From Phyto melanocephala (Eukaryota > Arthropoda > Insecta > Diptera > Rhinophoridae), in NCBI GenBank assembly GCA_941918925.1, contig OW799236.1, positions 67,542,685 to 67,606,684 on the forward strand: a stretch of 64,000 nucleotides of DNA. Reading direction: 5' to 3'. Below, in pieces: positions 36,297 through 47,022 of this stretch; the first letter of the stretch is position 1; every line of letters begins with the position of its first letter. The position numbers were made by a program, and so were the translations under genes. The notes under the pieces were generated by a model. It had not been told where the DNA came from and did no database searches. It saw nothing but the letters and a program-made list of their open reading frames with translations.

Positions 36297-37742
36297 TTAT
36301 TTCCTAGTTTCGAGAGCTCTCCTGAATACCGGACATCTACTGCTTCCAGCAATGTGGGCTGAGTCGCCTGTATTATTGTTCTTGCAGAACATGCATACGG
36401 GATTTTCCTCACATGTCTTAGCCATGTGCCCTTCCTTACCGCATCTCCTGCACATCTTCGATCTATCCATAGCATTTTCGCACTTGACCGCCAAATGCCC
36501 GAATTCGAGGCATCTAAAACATTTTAGGAGGCTCTTTTCCTCCCTTATACGCCATATTGCCCAATTTGTAGCGACTTTCCCCATTTTCAGAAGCATTTCG
36601 GCTCTGTCTACTGGCAAACTAATTTTGGCGATCTGTGTTCCACCGTATGCACTTCTAAGTCTAAGCATCTCTACCGGGTCAGAGTCTCTTAGCTTTAGTT
36701 GCGCCCTAATTGTCCTAACTACCTCCTCCTTCGTCGTTACTTCATCGATATCTCTGATCTCTATAACTTTTCTCGGTTTCAGACTCCTTACAGACGCCTG
36801 GCCATTTAAACTCTGACCGATCGCCTCCTTATACTCGTCTGTCCGCTCGCCCGTATTTCGCAGTTGGAGTAATAGGTTACCATTATTGGTTCTCCTAATC
36901 CTGGATACTGCCTGACCTAGTTCGTTGAGACTCGGATCGGCCTTCACTTTACGCAGGATGTCGGCGTAGGAACTATTCCCTACAGCCTCTATTACAATCG
37001 CGTCGGGTTTCGTCCTTACCCTATTGCGATTCCCGTTTGACTTCTTTGTCTTCGCCTTAGACTTTACCACTTTCCAACCATCATTCTCCTGTATATTGGC
37101 GGTTTCCTCCGGTTTTGCTTCCTCGCATTTCTTGCCTTCGTAGACTTTCTTTGCCATAGGTTCCTTTGGTGCTCCCTCCGGTTTCCCCTCTGGTTTCCTC
37201 TTGGGCTCTTTTCTCCTTAACCATGGCGAGGTTTGAGAGGATTTTGAGCTTCTGATGACCTCTTTCGCCTTTTCGTCATGGTTTTCTATCGCCGATAGCT
37301 CGTACAAGGCCTTAATGCTCTCTATAGCATCCCGCATAGGTTGATGAATCGAACGCCTTTTCCCATCTTCCAGCATGTCCACTAAATTCCGGATGCAGAC
37401 GCCGAGTCTACAGAATGCTGTGGTTTCCATATTCGGGTTTACTGCCGTCTCATTGGATCCAGTCTTCTCGTGCTGAGGTGATCTGCGCACTTTCGAATTT
37501 CGGGCAAAGGGGTTGACTGTTACCAAATGGTCACCCTTGCCGCCATCTAGTCCCCTTCCACTAGAACCGTTATCATTTATGCTTGTAGCATTATCTGCCA
37601 ATCCAGCCAAGCCTACCGGAATAGCATTGCAGTCGCTTGATATCGACGCCCGGGAGCCTGCTTGCCCACCCCTCGCGGCCGCCGACACTGGGGTATTAGT
37701 CCCCTGTGTAGTAACTTCATTTATTTTATTCAACCTTTCCAT
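36297..37742 (-). CDS. R1-clade ORF1 (Gag-like) with CCHC knuckles
   Basis: Open frame. I take the ATG at 37742 (MERLNKINEVTTQG) as the start; an upstream in-frame ATG at 37853 adds 37 codons of untranslated-looking sequence. The N-terminal half is Ser/Gly and Lys/Glu/Pro rich and low in order. The C-terminus has CFRCLEFGHLAVKC and CRRCGKEGHMAKTC (CX2CX4HX4C) and a third, looser CMFCKNNNTGDSAHIAGSSRC-type knuckle. Such proteins bind element RNA. It ends with TAA two bases before the ORF2 ATG, which suggests coupled translation. Confidence 0.87.
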   Translation of the reverse strand: MERLNKINEVTTQGTNTPVSAAARGGQAGSRASISSDCNAIPVGLAGLADNATSINDNGSSGRGLDGGKGDHLVTVNPFARNSKVRRSPQHEKTGSNETAVNPNMETTAFCRLGVCIRNLVDMLEDGKRRSIHQPMRDAIESIKALYELSAIENHDEKAKEVIRSSKSSQTSPWLRRKEPKRKPEGKPEGAPKEPMAKKVYEGKKCEEAKPEETANIQENDGWKVVKSKAKTKKSNGNRNRVRTKPDAIVIEAVGNSSYADILRKVKADPSLNELGQAVSRIRRTNNGNLLLQLRNTGERTDEYKEAIGQSLNGQASVRSLKPRKVIEIRDIDEVTTKEEVVRTIRAQLKLRDSDPVEMLRLRSAYGGTQIAKISLPVDRAEMLLKMGKVATNWAIWRIREEKSLLKCFRCLEFGHLAVKCENAMDRSKMCRRCGKEGHMAKTCEENPVCMFCKNNNTGDSAHIAGSSRCPVFRRALETRK

Positions 37743-38031
37743 CTTTGTTTTATTATTCGGGGATCCTACCCCTAGCGTTTTTCGCCTCCCGCCAGGACAC
37801 AAAGAACAGCCGCTCCTAACATGGAGATAGACGCTGACCAGGAAGCCGCCCAATGTGGGTCAGACGCTCCTGGATTTGGATAACCTACCATCCAGTCATA
37901 GTGCTAGATTTTGATCACCCCCAGGTATTTTATTTCCCTGGTACCCTTCACGCCCTGAAAAGGGCATGACGAGCGCTCCCAATTCGCCGAATGGGAGGGT
38001 CCCGATGGAGGATCTAGCAAACCCCACACGG

Positions 38032-38033
<2 letters not shown>

Positions 38034-38065
<32 letters not shown>
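38034..38065 (+). repeat. (TG)n target tract, right half
   Basis: TG dinucleotides border the 5' end of the R1-clade element; the matching left half is 33114-33136. Confidence 0.85.
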
Positions 38066-38067
<2 letters not shown>

Positions 38068-38891
38068 GCTATAGACTCTGAAACTGTAAAACCGATCGGG
38101 CTCAAACTTTGGTAAGTTGTTGTACACATACCGGGGAGTGTTTATGGATGAAAAAAAGTGGGCGGGGCCACGCCCATAAAAAATTAGTTATCAGTTTTAG
38201 CTACTTGCACTTGACCGATTTTTCTGAAACTTTGCAAACATATCGAGCTGTCATGACTAAATAATTTCGTGATAAGAAAAGTGGGCGGGGCCACGCCCCT
38301 AAAAAAGTTTTAACTTTGATGTACTTGCACTGGACCGATTTTTCTGAAACTTTGCACACATATTAAGCTGTCGTGACTTTATAACTTCGTGATTAAAAAA
38401 GTGGGCGGGGCCACGCCCTTAAAAAAAGGCTATAATTTTGAGGTACTTGCATCAGACCGATTTTTCTGAAACTTTGCACACATATTGAGCTGTCATGACT
38501 AAATAATTTCAAGATTAGAAAAGTGGGCAGTGCCACGCCCATAAAAAATAAGCATCATTTTGAGGTACTTGCACTGGACCGATTATTCTGAAACTTTGCA
38601 CGCATATTGAGCTGTTATGACTTTACAATTTCTTGATTAGAAAAGTGGGCAGGGCCACGCCCATAAAAAATAGGTATCATTTTGAGGTACTTGCACTGGA
38701 CCGATTATTCTGAAAATTTGCACACATATTGAGCTGTTATGACTTTACAATTTCGTGATTAGAAAAGTGGGAAATGCCACACCCATAAAAAAATTATAAT
38801 TTTTAGGTTTTTGCACTTGATATTCAATTAAAATTCAGAATGCATTTTGATTTATTAAGGGGCATAGCAACACGCGCCTATATATATAAAG

Positions 38892-39877
38892 TCTATATAT
38901 ATAAAAGTGAAAGTCTGTGTGTGTGTGTGTGTGTTAGCTATAGACTCCGAAACTGTAAAACCGATCGGACTCAAACTTTGGCAAGTTGTTGGACACATAC
39001 CAGGGAGTGTTTATGGGTGGAAAAAAGTGGGCGGGGCCACGCCCATAAAAATTAGTTATCAGTTTTAGCTACTTGCACTTGACCGATTTTTCTGAAACTT
39101 TGCACACATATCGAGCTGTCATGACTTAATAATTTCGTGATAAGAAAAGTGGGCGGGGCCACGCAACTAAAAAAGTTTTAATTTTGAGATACTTTCACTG
39201 GACCGATTTTTCTGAAACTTTGCACACATATTGAGCTATCATAACCATATAATTTCGTGATTAGAAAAGTGGGCAGGGCCACGCCCATAAAAAAAGTTTA
39301 TAATTTTGAGGTACTTGCATCAGACCGATTTTCCTGAAACTTTGCACACATATTGAGCTGTCATGACTAAATAATGTCGTGCTCAGAAAAGTGGGCAGGG
39401 CCACGCTCATAAAAGCAATTATAATTTTTAGGAACTTGCACTGGTCCGATATTTCTGAAACTTTGCACACATATCGAGCTATCATGACTTAATAATTTCG
39501 TGATAAGAAAAGTGGGCGGGGCCACGCCCCTAAAAAAGTTTTAATTTTGAGATACTTGCACTAGACCGATTTTTCTGAAACTTTGCACACATATTGAGCT
39601 ATCATAACCATATAATTTCGTGATTAGAAAAGTGGGCAGGGCCACGCCCATAAAAAAAGTTTATAATTTTGAGGCACTTGCACCAGACCGATTTTCCTGA
39701 AACTTTGCACACATATTGAGCTGTCATGACTAAATAATGTCGTGATAAGAAAAGTGGGCAATGCCACGCCCATAAAAAAATTATAATTTTTAGGTTTTTG
39801 CACTTGATATTCAATTAAAATTTAGAATGCATTTCGATTCATTAAGGGGCGTAGCAACGCGCGCCGGGCTTTTCTAG
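38892..39877 (+). mobile_element. Non-autonomous Helitron copy C
   Basis: Starts TCTATATATATAAAAGTG at 38892 and has a (TG)n and about seven 122 bp units (landmarks near 39026, 39150, 39271, 39394, 39510, 39632, 39755). It ends GGGGCGTAGCAACGCGCGCC then CTAG at 39874-39877 followed by T. Joined head to tail with copy B with only about 13 bases between. Confidence 0.8.
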
Positions 39878-40250
39878 TTAGTTATAATTGTAACCTTTTG
39901 CATATACACCCAACTCTTTTTTTACACGGCTTCTTTTTACACGGATTTGAAGTTACATGGTTGAAAAAAAAATTTCAAAATCAATGTCTTGTAATTATGT
40001 TTGTTTTTACCAGACTTGGCACCATTGCTGAAATGAACATACATAGTAGTAACTGGAAAATCCCCTTATTCGATAACTCTTACCTACACATTTTGTTCGC
40101 ATGATATTTACATAAAATATTGCATAATTAAAGTGGTCAAAGCTTATCAGCTCGCAATGTTTTATCAATTGTTCATGCTATCAATTAGATTTGAACATTT
40201 CTGACCTTAATAAGTGAAAAAACGTATTTTATCTATAAATTTTTAGTTAA

Positions 40251-40255
40251 GCTTT
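40251..40255 (+). repeat. Target-site duplication of BEL, left
   Basis: GCTTT precedes the 5' LTR and recurs after the 3' LTR at 46525-46529. Five bases is usual for BEL/Pao. Confidence 0.85.
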
Positions 40256-40641
40256 TGTTGCGGATCAGATCGATGAGTGAAATTATATTTTTTATGTTTG
40301 TTTTTTGTTTAAATACTGAATTGTTTATTTTATTAATTTTAGAGAAATGTGTTGTACCATTAATTTATTTTCCTTATATTTTACCCTTTTTGTACTTATT
40401 TTTTGCAACACTGCAATTATACTTTTTGTGTCATCCTTGATTAACAAGGCAGTCATCTTGTAACACACCGAGACGTAGGTTTTGGTTTTCTAAAAGTAAG
40501 AGTCAGTTTTCTACAACGCAAAAGAACAAGTAACCTTAATACTGTACTTTAATAACATAATAAATAATAAATGAATTAATTATAACACCATCTAATTCAA
40601 CCAGTGCGTTTAATTACAGTCCACTTATAAATCGCTAAACA
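40256..40641 (+). repeat. BEL 5' LTR
   Basis: 386 bp, TG...CA ends, matching 46139-46524 with no difference seen. AATAATAAATGAAT-type polyadenylation signals lie about 65 bases before the end. Confidence 0.92.
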
Positions 40642-40645
40642 TTTT

Positions 40646-40664
40646 TGGTCCATTCGAACCAGAT
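40646..40664 (+). promoter_or_regulatory. BEL primer-binding site
   Basis: TGGTCCATTCGAACCAGAT starts four bases after the LTR. Its complement ends in CCA and contains the T-arm-like GGTTCGAAT of a tRNA. The tRNA species was not determined. Confidence 0.7.
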
Positions 40665-41674
40665 TATTGTGTTATTAATTGTGTTAAAGTTACAAGTGTG
40701 AAACTAATTACATATAAAAAAAACAATACATACGCGTCGCGCAAACGTGGTAGTTTTTTTATACATAATTGTTTCGAAAAGTTTGTCAACGGACATTGGC
40801 AAATGCACGCATGTATCAAGTGTCTCACATGGAGACAAGTGCCACATACACACATACATACATTTACATTCATACATATGTATGTTAATGCGTCGCTAGT
40901 AGTCTATGTTTGGTTGTTGTCATACATAACAAAATCAAAAATTCTGAATAAATTCTAAACAAAAGTGTTTGTGTTTAAAAGAATTTCCTTAAAGAACAAA
41001 ATAATGAAAATAATTAAGACGTAGTAAAGTCTTAAATTATAAAGGAAAGTTTCCATGAAACAGTAAACAAACTTGTTATATATATGCATACACATATACA
41101 TATATTGATCCATATGTGAAAGTGAGACAGTGATAGTGTTTTATTAAAAGAAATTAGTTAAACTTAAAAAGTTACAAATTCTAACAAGAATTACAAATTG
41201 TGAATGTCAAACTAACAAACGAGAATCTAACATACGATCTAATTTGAAATAAAATCAGTGCAGTTCAAACTAAATTTAAAAAGAATCTTATATAAAATCA
41301 AACAAGAATTGAAAAAGAAAAATGCAGTCTCAAATTCATGATCTCATTTAAAGTTGAACAATAATAATCAGTTCATATCAGACAGCAATAAAATACAGAA
41401 TATCAGTTCACATTTAACGAAAATAAAAATCTGTGTTTTTTAAACTAGTTTCAATATAAATTTTATAAAGTTAAACAGAAAACATAAGTGCGTTTAAATT
41501 AAATTTCGGTACAAATTTGTGTCATCATTTGCAAACATTAAAATCAATAATATCAAAATTAATTTCCTACTGAACCTTTTATTATAAAATCTGTAAGCAT
41601 CAAACATATTTGAAATAAATAAATTTAAAATTATCATTTAAATTCGTTGATTGAACAATAAGTATATATTCAAA

Positions 41675-44600
41675 ATGGAACAATTAAAGAAGAAACGCAC
41701 ACAATTGAAAAGGTCAATTACAAGATTGTATAACTTTATCGCTGCACAAAATGCTAATTACAATGAGATTAAGGTACGTATCGATGAACTTGAAAATATT
41801 TTCAGAAAATACGAAAACATTCAAGATGAGATTGATATTCTATGCCATGACGATCTTGAAATTCGAAAAGAGGAAGCATATCGTATTGAAATTGAGGAAA
41901 TGTTTTTCAATGCTAAATCTATATATTCATCGCTTACTCAGGAAAATTTAGATAGTACAGTAGTAGAAGGAGCAGCAGCAAGTACTCCGCAACAGAACAA
42001 TGATTTGACATCATTACTGCAAACAATGTCAGCTACTTTGACATCTGTCGTTAACCTTCAGTCTTCTAGCATAAATGAATCAAACAGCAACAATAATGTA
42101 CACATTCGCTTGCCACATATTGAGATCCCAGATTTTGATGGAAATTTATCTGATTGGATTAGATTCAGGGATTTGTTCAATGCCATGATAGATGCTAAAA
42201 CAAATTTATCAAACGTTGAAAAATTAGAATATCTACAGACAAAGTTGAAAGGCGAAGCATCGTCAATAATAAAACATTTAACTCCTACAAATGATAATTA
42301 TAGAATAGCTTGGGATCTTGTTAACAAAAAGTACGATAGACCAGATAAAATAAAGGAAACATATATCCGACTGTTAGTAGCTCAACCTTCAATTAAAAAT
42401 GGTACCTTATCTGAAATAAAACAATTTTATAATAACACGATTGAGTGTTATAATGCCCTTACTGTTCTGTATGAATCTGTGAGTTCATGGGATCCTCTGT
42501 TGATGTTTTTAATAAAAGAGAAACTAGATCGTGAAACAATCACTCTTTGGTATCGTCAACAAACTGAAGGTGAAAATCAAACGTTTCAAAAACTGTTAGA
42601 GTTTTTAGAAAGTCGTGTTTTAGAATTGGGAAATTTAGAAATACCATCCCATTCATCAAAATTTAAGAAGGTTAACAAATTTGCTACAATGACGGCAACA
42701 ACTCAATCCTGTCCTATTTGCAAAAAGGATCACTTCCTCTTTGCATGCCAGCAGTTTAAATATCTTGACATTGAAAAACGTCGAAATGTGGTTCGAAAAA
42801 GTGGGTTTTGTTTTAATTGCCTGAAAGAAAAACATTTTTCTAAAGACTGTAAGTCCAGTTCATGCAAAACATGTGGTTTGAAACATAACACATTACTACA
42901 CTTTAATACTAGTCAATCAGTAGGCAACGGCCAACAGCGGATAGAAAAGGCTACTAGTTCATCGTCCATTGCAATAAATTCAAGTCAGCGAACTTCTATA
43001 CAGCAAACAACACTCTTACCAACAGCAGTGGTCATGGTTCGTGATAAGTATAATAGAATACAGCCGTGCAGGGCGCTTATAGATACTGGTGCCCAATCAA
43101 CGCTTATTTCAGAGGCATGTGTTCAACGTCTTCAATTATCTAGATCGCATGATAAAACTGTACTATATGGTGTTGGTGGTAATAATACAAGTCGTACGAG
43201 AGGTAAAGTTCAAATTGAAATAATTCCTAAACCCAACAACAGAACAATTGTAGTTCAAACTTATTGTCTTTCGAATCTCACACAATATATTCCGTCATCA
43301 ACAATAGTAAATCAAAATTTAGAGTACTTCGAAAATTTAGAACTAGCAGATCCCGCCTACAATAAATCAAACCGTATTGACATTATTTTAGGAGCTGATG
43401 TGTTTCCCCATTGCATATTGGGTGAAAAGGTATCACATCCATCAGGTTCTCCTACAGCAATTAACACCATCTTTGGCTGGGTGATTATGGGAAATGTCAA
43501 CAGACAACCCGAAAAATCAATTGTGATAGCGCATTTACATACTGACCTAGATGAACAACTACAACGGTTTTGGGAGACAGAAGAATGTGACATTCAAACG
43601 AAATATTTAACCGCAGATGAAGAGAAAGCAGAACAACATTTCAAAGATAATGTACAAAGACAATCCAATGGTCGATACATGGTAAGACTTCCATTCAAGA
43701 CTGATTCGGTTCAACTTGGTGAATCGAAACCAGCAGCATTGCGAAGACTTGAGTCAATGGAACGTCAGTTTGTCAGAAATAGTGATGTCAAGGTCGAGTT
43801 TCATAAATTCATGAACGAGTACATACAACTCAATCATATGGAGAAGGCTCCAATGAATATGAAACAACAGGTTTATTACATGCCACATCATGCAGTGTTG
43901 AAACCTTCGAGTGTCACTACAAAATTACGCGTTGTTTTTGATGCTTCATGTAAAACGTCGAATAACACATCTCTAAATGATCATCTTTTAGTTGGGCCCA
44001 CAGTTCAAAACGATTTGTATAGTATTTTATTAAAGTTTCGGAAATACAGAATAGGATTTACAGCTGATATTGAAAAAATGTATAGGCAGGTGCTTATACA
44101 TCCAGATGACAGATCGTATCAGTGTATTCTATGGCGCGAGTCCCCTCAGGATTTTCCCAACACATTTCAACTTAATACTATTACATATGGAACATCAGCG
44201 GCTCCATTCTTAGCCACACGTACGCTGATGCAGGTGGCTCTTGATAATTCAGCAGAGTGTCCAGAAGAGTCAAATGAAATAATCAACAATTTTTATGTCG
44301 ACGATTATATGTCATCTGCTCCTGATGTGAAAACTTCAGTTTCACTTCATAAAACACTCTGTTCGATTTTATCTAATTCCGGTTTTAACCTTCGAAAATG
44401 GTCAACAAATTCAACCGAACTACTGGAACACATCGAGCCTGAACATCGTGCGCTTTCATCAAATATGATAATCAATCATTCAGAGACAGTTAAAACGTTA
44501 GGATTGCTATGGAATACTTCAACAGATTCATTTCAATATAGTGTATGTTTTAAACAAGTCACAGATACAGTCACGAAACGTCAAGTACTGTCAGAAATCT

Positions 44601-46111
44601 CAAAAATTTACGATCCAATTGGCTGGCTATCTCCGGTACTAGTTAAAATGAAAATTTTCATGCAGAAACTATGGTTAAAAGGTGTTAGTTGGGACCAAGA
44701 CTTACCAAGTGTTCTGAAAGTCGAGTGGATACAATTGCAACGTAATGTAGAGAATATTCATGATCTACAAATTCCTAGATGGTGTCTTTTTAATGTTGGT
44801 GATCGCATTGAATTCCATGGATTTGCAGACTCATCAGAATTAGCTTATGCCGCTGCTATTTATATTCGTATTATAAAATCAGATGGAACCATCACAATCA
44901 GTCTAATGTCAGCTAAAACTAAAGTCACACCAATTCGACAAATAACACTTCCACGATTAGAGCTATGTGCCGCTCATCTCATGGTAAAATTAATGAGTAA
45001 GGTGAAGAAAGCGTTGGAAATGCAGGATATGCCGACTTTTGGATGGACTGATTCAACAGTCGTATTAGCATGGCTAAGTGATCATCCCAGGCGATGGAAG
45101 ACGTTCATTGCCAACAGAACATCGTATATAATTAATATCATACCCGCTTGTCATTGGAATCACATTTCGTCAAAGGAAAACCCTGCAGACCTTGCAACCC
45201 GTGGCATCTCTTCGTCTGAAGTCATAGGCAGCAGCCTGTGGTGGCAAGGGCCGCAAATATTACGAAGTATTTCAATAGACTTCACAACATTGAAATCAAT
45301 CATTCCAAAGGATACTGATTTAGAAGAGCGTAAGGTAATAGCTACAACAGTAGCCGTTAAGCGAACAGAATTGTTCAATTTATTTTCGAGTTACAACAAG
45401 CTGCTTCGTGTCACTGCTTTAATACTACGTTTTATTGCTAATTGTAAGGACAAACAAAATCGAAGAACTGATTTTATTACCACTGAGGAACTTCAAAATG
45501 CTCACAATATTCTAGTAAAGAGAGCTCAACAATATTCATTTTCAACAGAAATTCATACGTTGGCGTCAAATAATCAAATTCCTGTAAGACACAAACTTGC
45601 AAGTCTTAATCCATTCCTCGATAACAATGGTATTATTCGAGTAGGTGGTCGTCTTGAGAACGCTTCAATAAGCTATGACCAGAAACACCCGTACATTCTT
45701 CACAAGAATCATCATTTAACGAATCTCATCGTACGTCATTATCATATAAAGCATCTACATGCCGGAAAACGTCAACTTCAATACTTGCTGGGATTGAAAT
45801 ACTGGATTCCAGAAGTATCCCAAATTATAAAGAAAACAGTCTACCAATGCACAACATGTATGAGGTTTAGACAAAAATCATACCAACTACAACAACGTCC
45901 TAAATGGCGACGGAAAATTCAAAATATACAAATTGATGACATCGTACTTATCAAAGATGACAATCTTCCCCCCACACAATGGCTAATTGGAAGAGTAACC
46001 ATCACCCATCCTGGTAAAGACGATATAGTCCGAGTGGTTACAATTAAAACCGCAAAGGGTCTACTCAAGCGTCCAATATCTAAGGTTTGCCCCCTGTTTC
46101 TTGATGATTGA
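41675..46111 (+). CDS. BEL/Pao Gag-Pol polyprotein lacking the integrase core
   Basis: ATG at 41675 (CAAAATGG context); 1478 codons without a stop. In order: an N-terminal coiled coil; a DUF1759-type Gag segment (IEIPDFDGNLSDWIRFRDLF, about residues 160-300); Cys/His knuckles (CPICKKDH, CFNCLKEKHFSKDC, about 340-400); an aspartic protease with DTGAQSTLIS (about 468); a reverse transcriptase with TADIEKMYRQV and NNFYVDDYM (YVDD, about 873); the Pao-type A17 region; an RNase H with FHGFADSSELAYAA (about 1048) and GWTDSTVVLAWL (about 1122); and the integrase zinc module HYHIKHLHAG...CTTCMRF (about 1354-1394). It then jumps straight to the C-terminal domain WRRKIQNIQIDDIVLIKDD...WLIGRV. The DDE catalytic domain, some 200 or more residues in relatives, is missing without breaking the frame. 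Protein processing and cDNA synthesis domains look intact. Confidence 0.92.
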   Translation: MEQLKKKRTQLKRSITRLYNFIAAQNANYNEIKVRIDELENIFRKYENIQDEIDILCHDDLEIRKEEAYRIEIEEMFFNAKSIYSSLTQENLDSTVVEGAAASTPQQNNDLTSLLQTMSATLTSVVNLQSSSINESNSNNNVHIRLPHIEIPDFDGNLSDWIRFRDLFNAMIDAKTNLSNVEKLEYLQTKLKGEASSIIKHLTPTNDNYRIAWDLVNKKYDRPDKIKETYIRLLVAQPSIKNGTLSEIKQFYNNTIECYNALTVLYESVSSWDPLLMFLIKEKLDRETITLWYRQQTEGENQTFQKLLEFLESRVLELGNLEIPSHSSKFKKVNKFATMTATTQSCPICKKDHFLFACQQFKYLDIEKRRNVVRKSGFCFNCLKEKHFSKDCKSSSCKTCGLKHNTLLHFNTSQSVGNGQQRIEKATSSSSIAINSSQRTSIQQTTLLPTAVVMVRDKYNRIQPCRALIDTGAQSTLISEACVQRLQLSRSHDKTVLYGVGGNNTSRTRGKVQIEIIPKPNNRTIVVQTYCLSNLTQYIPSSTIVNQNLEYFENLELADPAYNKSNRIDIILGADVFPHCILGEKVSHPSGSPTAINTIFGWVIMGNVNRQPEKSIVIAHLHTDLDEQLQRFWETEECDIQTKYLTADEEKAEQHFKDNVQRQSNGRYMVRLPFKTDSVQLGESKPAALRRLESMERQFVRNSDVKVEFHKFMNEYIQLNHMEKAPMNMKQQVYYMPHHAVLKPSSVTTKLRVVFDASCKTSNNTSLNDHLLVGPTVQNDLYSILLKFRKYRIGFTADIEKMYRQVLIHPDDRSYQCILWRESPQDFPNTFQLNTITYGTSAAPFLATRTLMQVALDNSAECPEESNEIINNFYVDDYMSSAPDVKTSVSLHKTLCSILSNSGFNLRKWSTNSTELLEHIEPEHRALSSNMIINHSETVKTLGLLWNTSTDSFQYSVCFKQVTDTVTKRQVLSEISKIYDPIGWLSPVLVKMKIFMQKLWLKGVSWDQDLPSVLKVEWIQLQRNVENIHDLQIPRWCLFNVGDRIEFHGFADSSELAYAAAIYIRIIKSDGTITISLMSAKTKVTPIRQITLPRLELCAAHLMVKLMSKVKKALEMQDMPTFGWTDSTVVLAWLSDHPRRWKTFIANRTSYIINIIPACHWNHISSKENPADLATRGISSSEVIGSSLWWQGPQILRSISIDFTTLKSIIPKDTDLEERKVIATTVAVKRTELFNLFSSYNKLLRVTALILRFIANCKDKQNRRTDFITTEELQNAHNILVKRAQQYSFSTEIHTLASNNQIPVRHKLASLNPFLDNNGIIRVGGRLENASISYDQKHPYILHKNHHLTNLIVRHYHIKHLHAGKRQLQYLLGLKYWIPEVSQIIKKTVYQCTTCMRFRQKSYQLQQRPKWRRKIQNIQIDDIVLIKDDNLPPTQWLIGRVTITHPGKDDIVRVVTIKTAKGLLKRPISKVCPLFLDD

Positions 46112-46124
46112 AAGGTATCCTTTC

Positions 46125-46138
46125 AAGGTGGGCCGAGA
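46125..46138 (+). promoter_or_regulatory. BEL polypurine tract
   Basis: AAGGTGGGCCGAGA lies directly before the 3' LTR, where plus-strand DNA synthesis is primed in LTR elements. Two pyrimidines interrupt it. Confidence 0.6.
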
Positions 46139-46524
46139 TGTTGCGGATCAGATCGATGAGTGAAATTATATTTTTTATGTTTGTTTTTTGTTTAAATACT
46201 GAATTGTTTATTTTATTAATTTTAGAGAAATGTGTTGTACCATTAATTTATTTTCCTTATATTTTACCCTTTTTGTACTTATTTTTTGCAACACTGCAAT
46301 TATACTTTTTGTGTCATCCTTGATTAACAAGGCAGTCATCTTGTAACACACCGAGACGTAGGTTTTGGTTTTCTAAAAGTAAGAGTCAGTTTTCTACAAC
46401 GCAAAAGAACAAGTAACCTTAATACTGTACTTTAATAACATAATAAATAATAAATGAATTAATTATAACACCATCTAATTCAACCAGTGCGTTTAATTAC
46501 AGTCCACTTATAAATCGCTAAACA
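46139..46524 (+). repeat. BEL 3' LTR
   Basis: 386 bp, same sequence as 40256-40641 on direct comparison; followed by the GCTTT duplication at 46525-46529. Confidence 0.92.
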
Positions 46525-46566
46525 GCTTTAAAAATAAAATGTTTGCCCTTACTAACAGTTAACAAA

Positions 46567-47022
46567 ATGTCCAAAATTTCAAAGATTCGTAAAAGGCAAG
46601 CCATTTTTTTGGAAGTAAAATTAAAAATCTTGGACTGTCAAATTGAAGATGTCGACGAATTAATAATAGATTAGCCTCTAGATGATGATTGTCTGTCAAC
46701 TAACTGCTAGTTTAATCGATGACGGTCTAACATTTGCTAAAAGTATTATGAATCATAATGATCCTAATATGGAACGTGCCCTGAAATTCGAACGAGATAT
46801 TAATAATTGTATTTCTGGGTATAAAAAGTTGTATAAAGAGCTTAAAAAACCAAAAGTTCAATTTTCTATAAAAGATTTTTGAATAAAAAAGTCGACGGCG
46901 CAAGACCTTCGGAAAGTAGTCCGACAGTTCAAAACTCTATTACCGGACGAAAGTCACCATTGCATAATTTAGTGGATATCTCTAGTGATGATACCGACTT
47001 TAGTCTAGTTCATCTCAAATAA
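46567..47022 (+). pseudogene. Ends of a pogo/Tigger-like transposase
   Basis: The ATG at 46567 gives MSKISKIRKRQAIFLEVKLK, like the basic start of the first helix-turn-helix in pogo/CENP-B-type transposases. The frame stops after about 35 codons. A second frame (46682-46881) reads ASLIDDGLTFAKSIM and SGYKKLYKELKKPK. After a shift, ARPSESSPTVQNSITG and DISSDDTDFSLVHLK end at 47022, resembling the acidic tail. The DNA-binding remainder and the DDE domain are absent, so only trans mobilisation would be possible. Family assignment is tentative. Confidence 0.5.

Larger units (their letters stand above)
33137..38033 (-). mobile_element. R1-clade non-LTR retrotransposon in a (TG/CA)n tract
   Basis: Minus strand, about 4.9 kb: a 5' end at about 38033 directly next to (TG)n; ORF1 with three zinc knuckles; ORF2 with endonuclease, RT and Cys/His tail; and a poly(A) tail (poly-T at 33137-33155) directly followed by the same (TG)n. 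GC content is clearly higher than the flanks. R1-clade families such as Waldo and Mino are known for inserting into microsatellites, and an (AC)n target fits a Mino-like habit. It is near-complete; one frameshift in ORF2 was seen. Confidence 0.88.
33091..38878 (+). mobile_element. Non-autonomous Helitron copy B, split by an R1-clade element
   Basis: Starts A|TCTATATATATAAAAGTG at 33091 and reaches (TG)n at 33114. The R1-clade element then intervenes, and the Helitron resumes with (TG)n at 38034-38065, a lead segment and about six units of about 122 bp (landmarks near 38157, 38280, 38400, 38522, 38645, 38766). The 3' part stops at GGGGCATAGCAACACGCGCC, lacking the final CTAG, and abuts copy C. 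Confidence 0.78.
40256..46524 (+). mobile_element. BEL/Pao LTR retrotransposon, integrase-core deleted
   Basis: Two 386 bp LTRs (TGTTGCGG...CTAAACA), a primer-binding site, a 1 kb A-rich leader, one long Gag-Pol frame and a polypurine tract. The two LTRs look identical on line-by-line reading, so the insertion is very recent. It sits in the leader of the pogo-like element. The integrase catalytic core is absent, so the copy is probably non-autonomous. Confidence 0.93.

Noticed and set aside
41651..41674. Start of the BEL Gag-Pol at 41651
   Set aside because: That codon is TTG. The first ATG, with a reasonable context, is at 41675.
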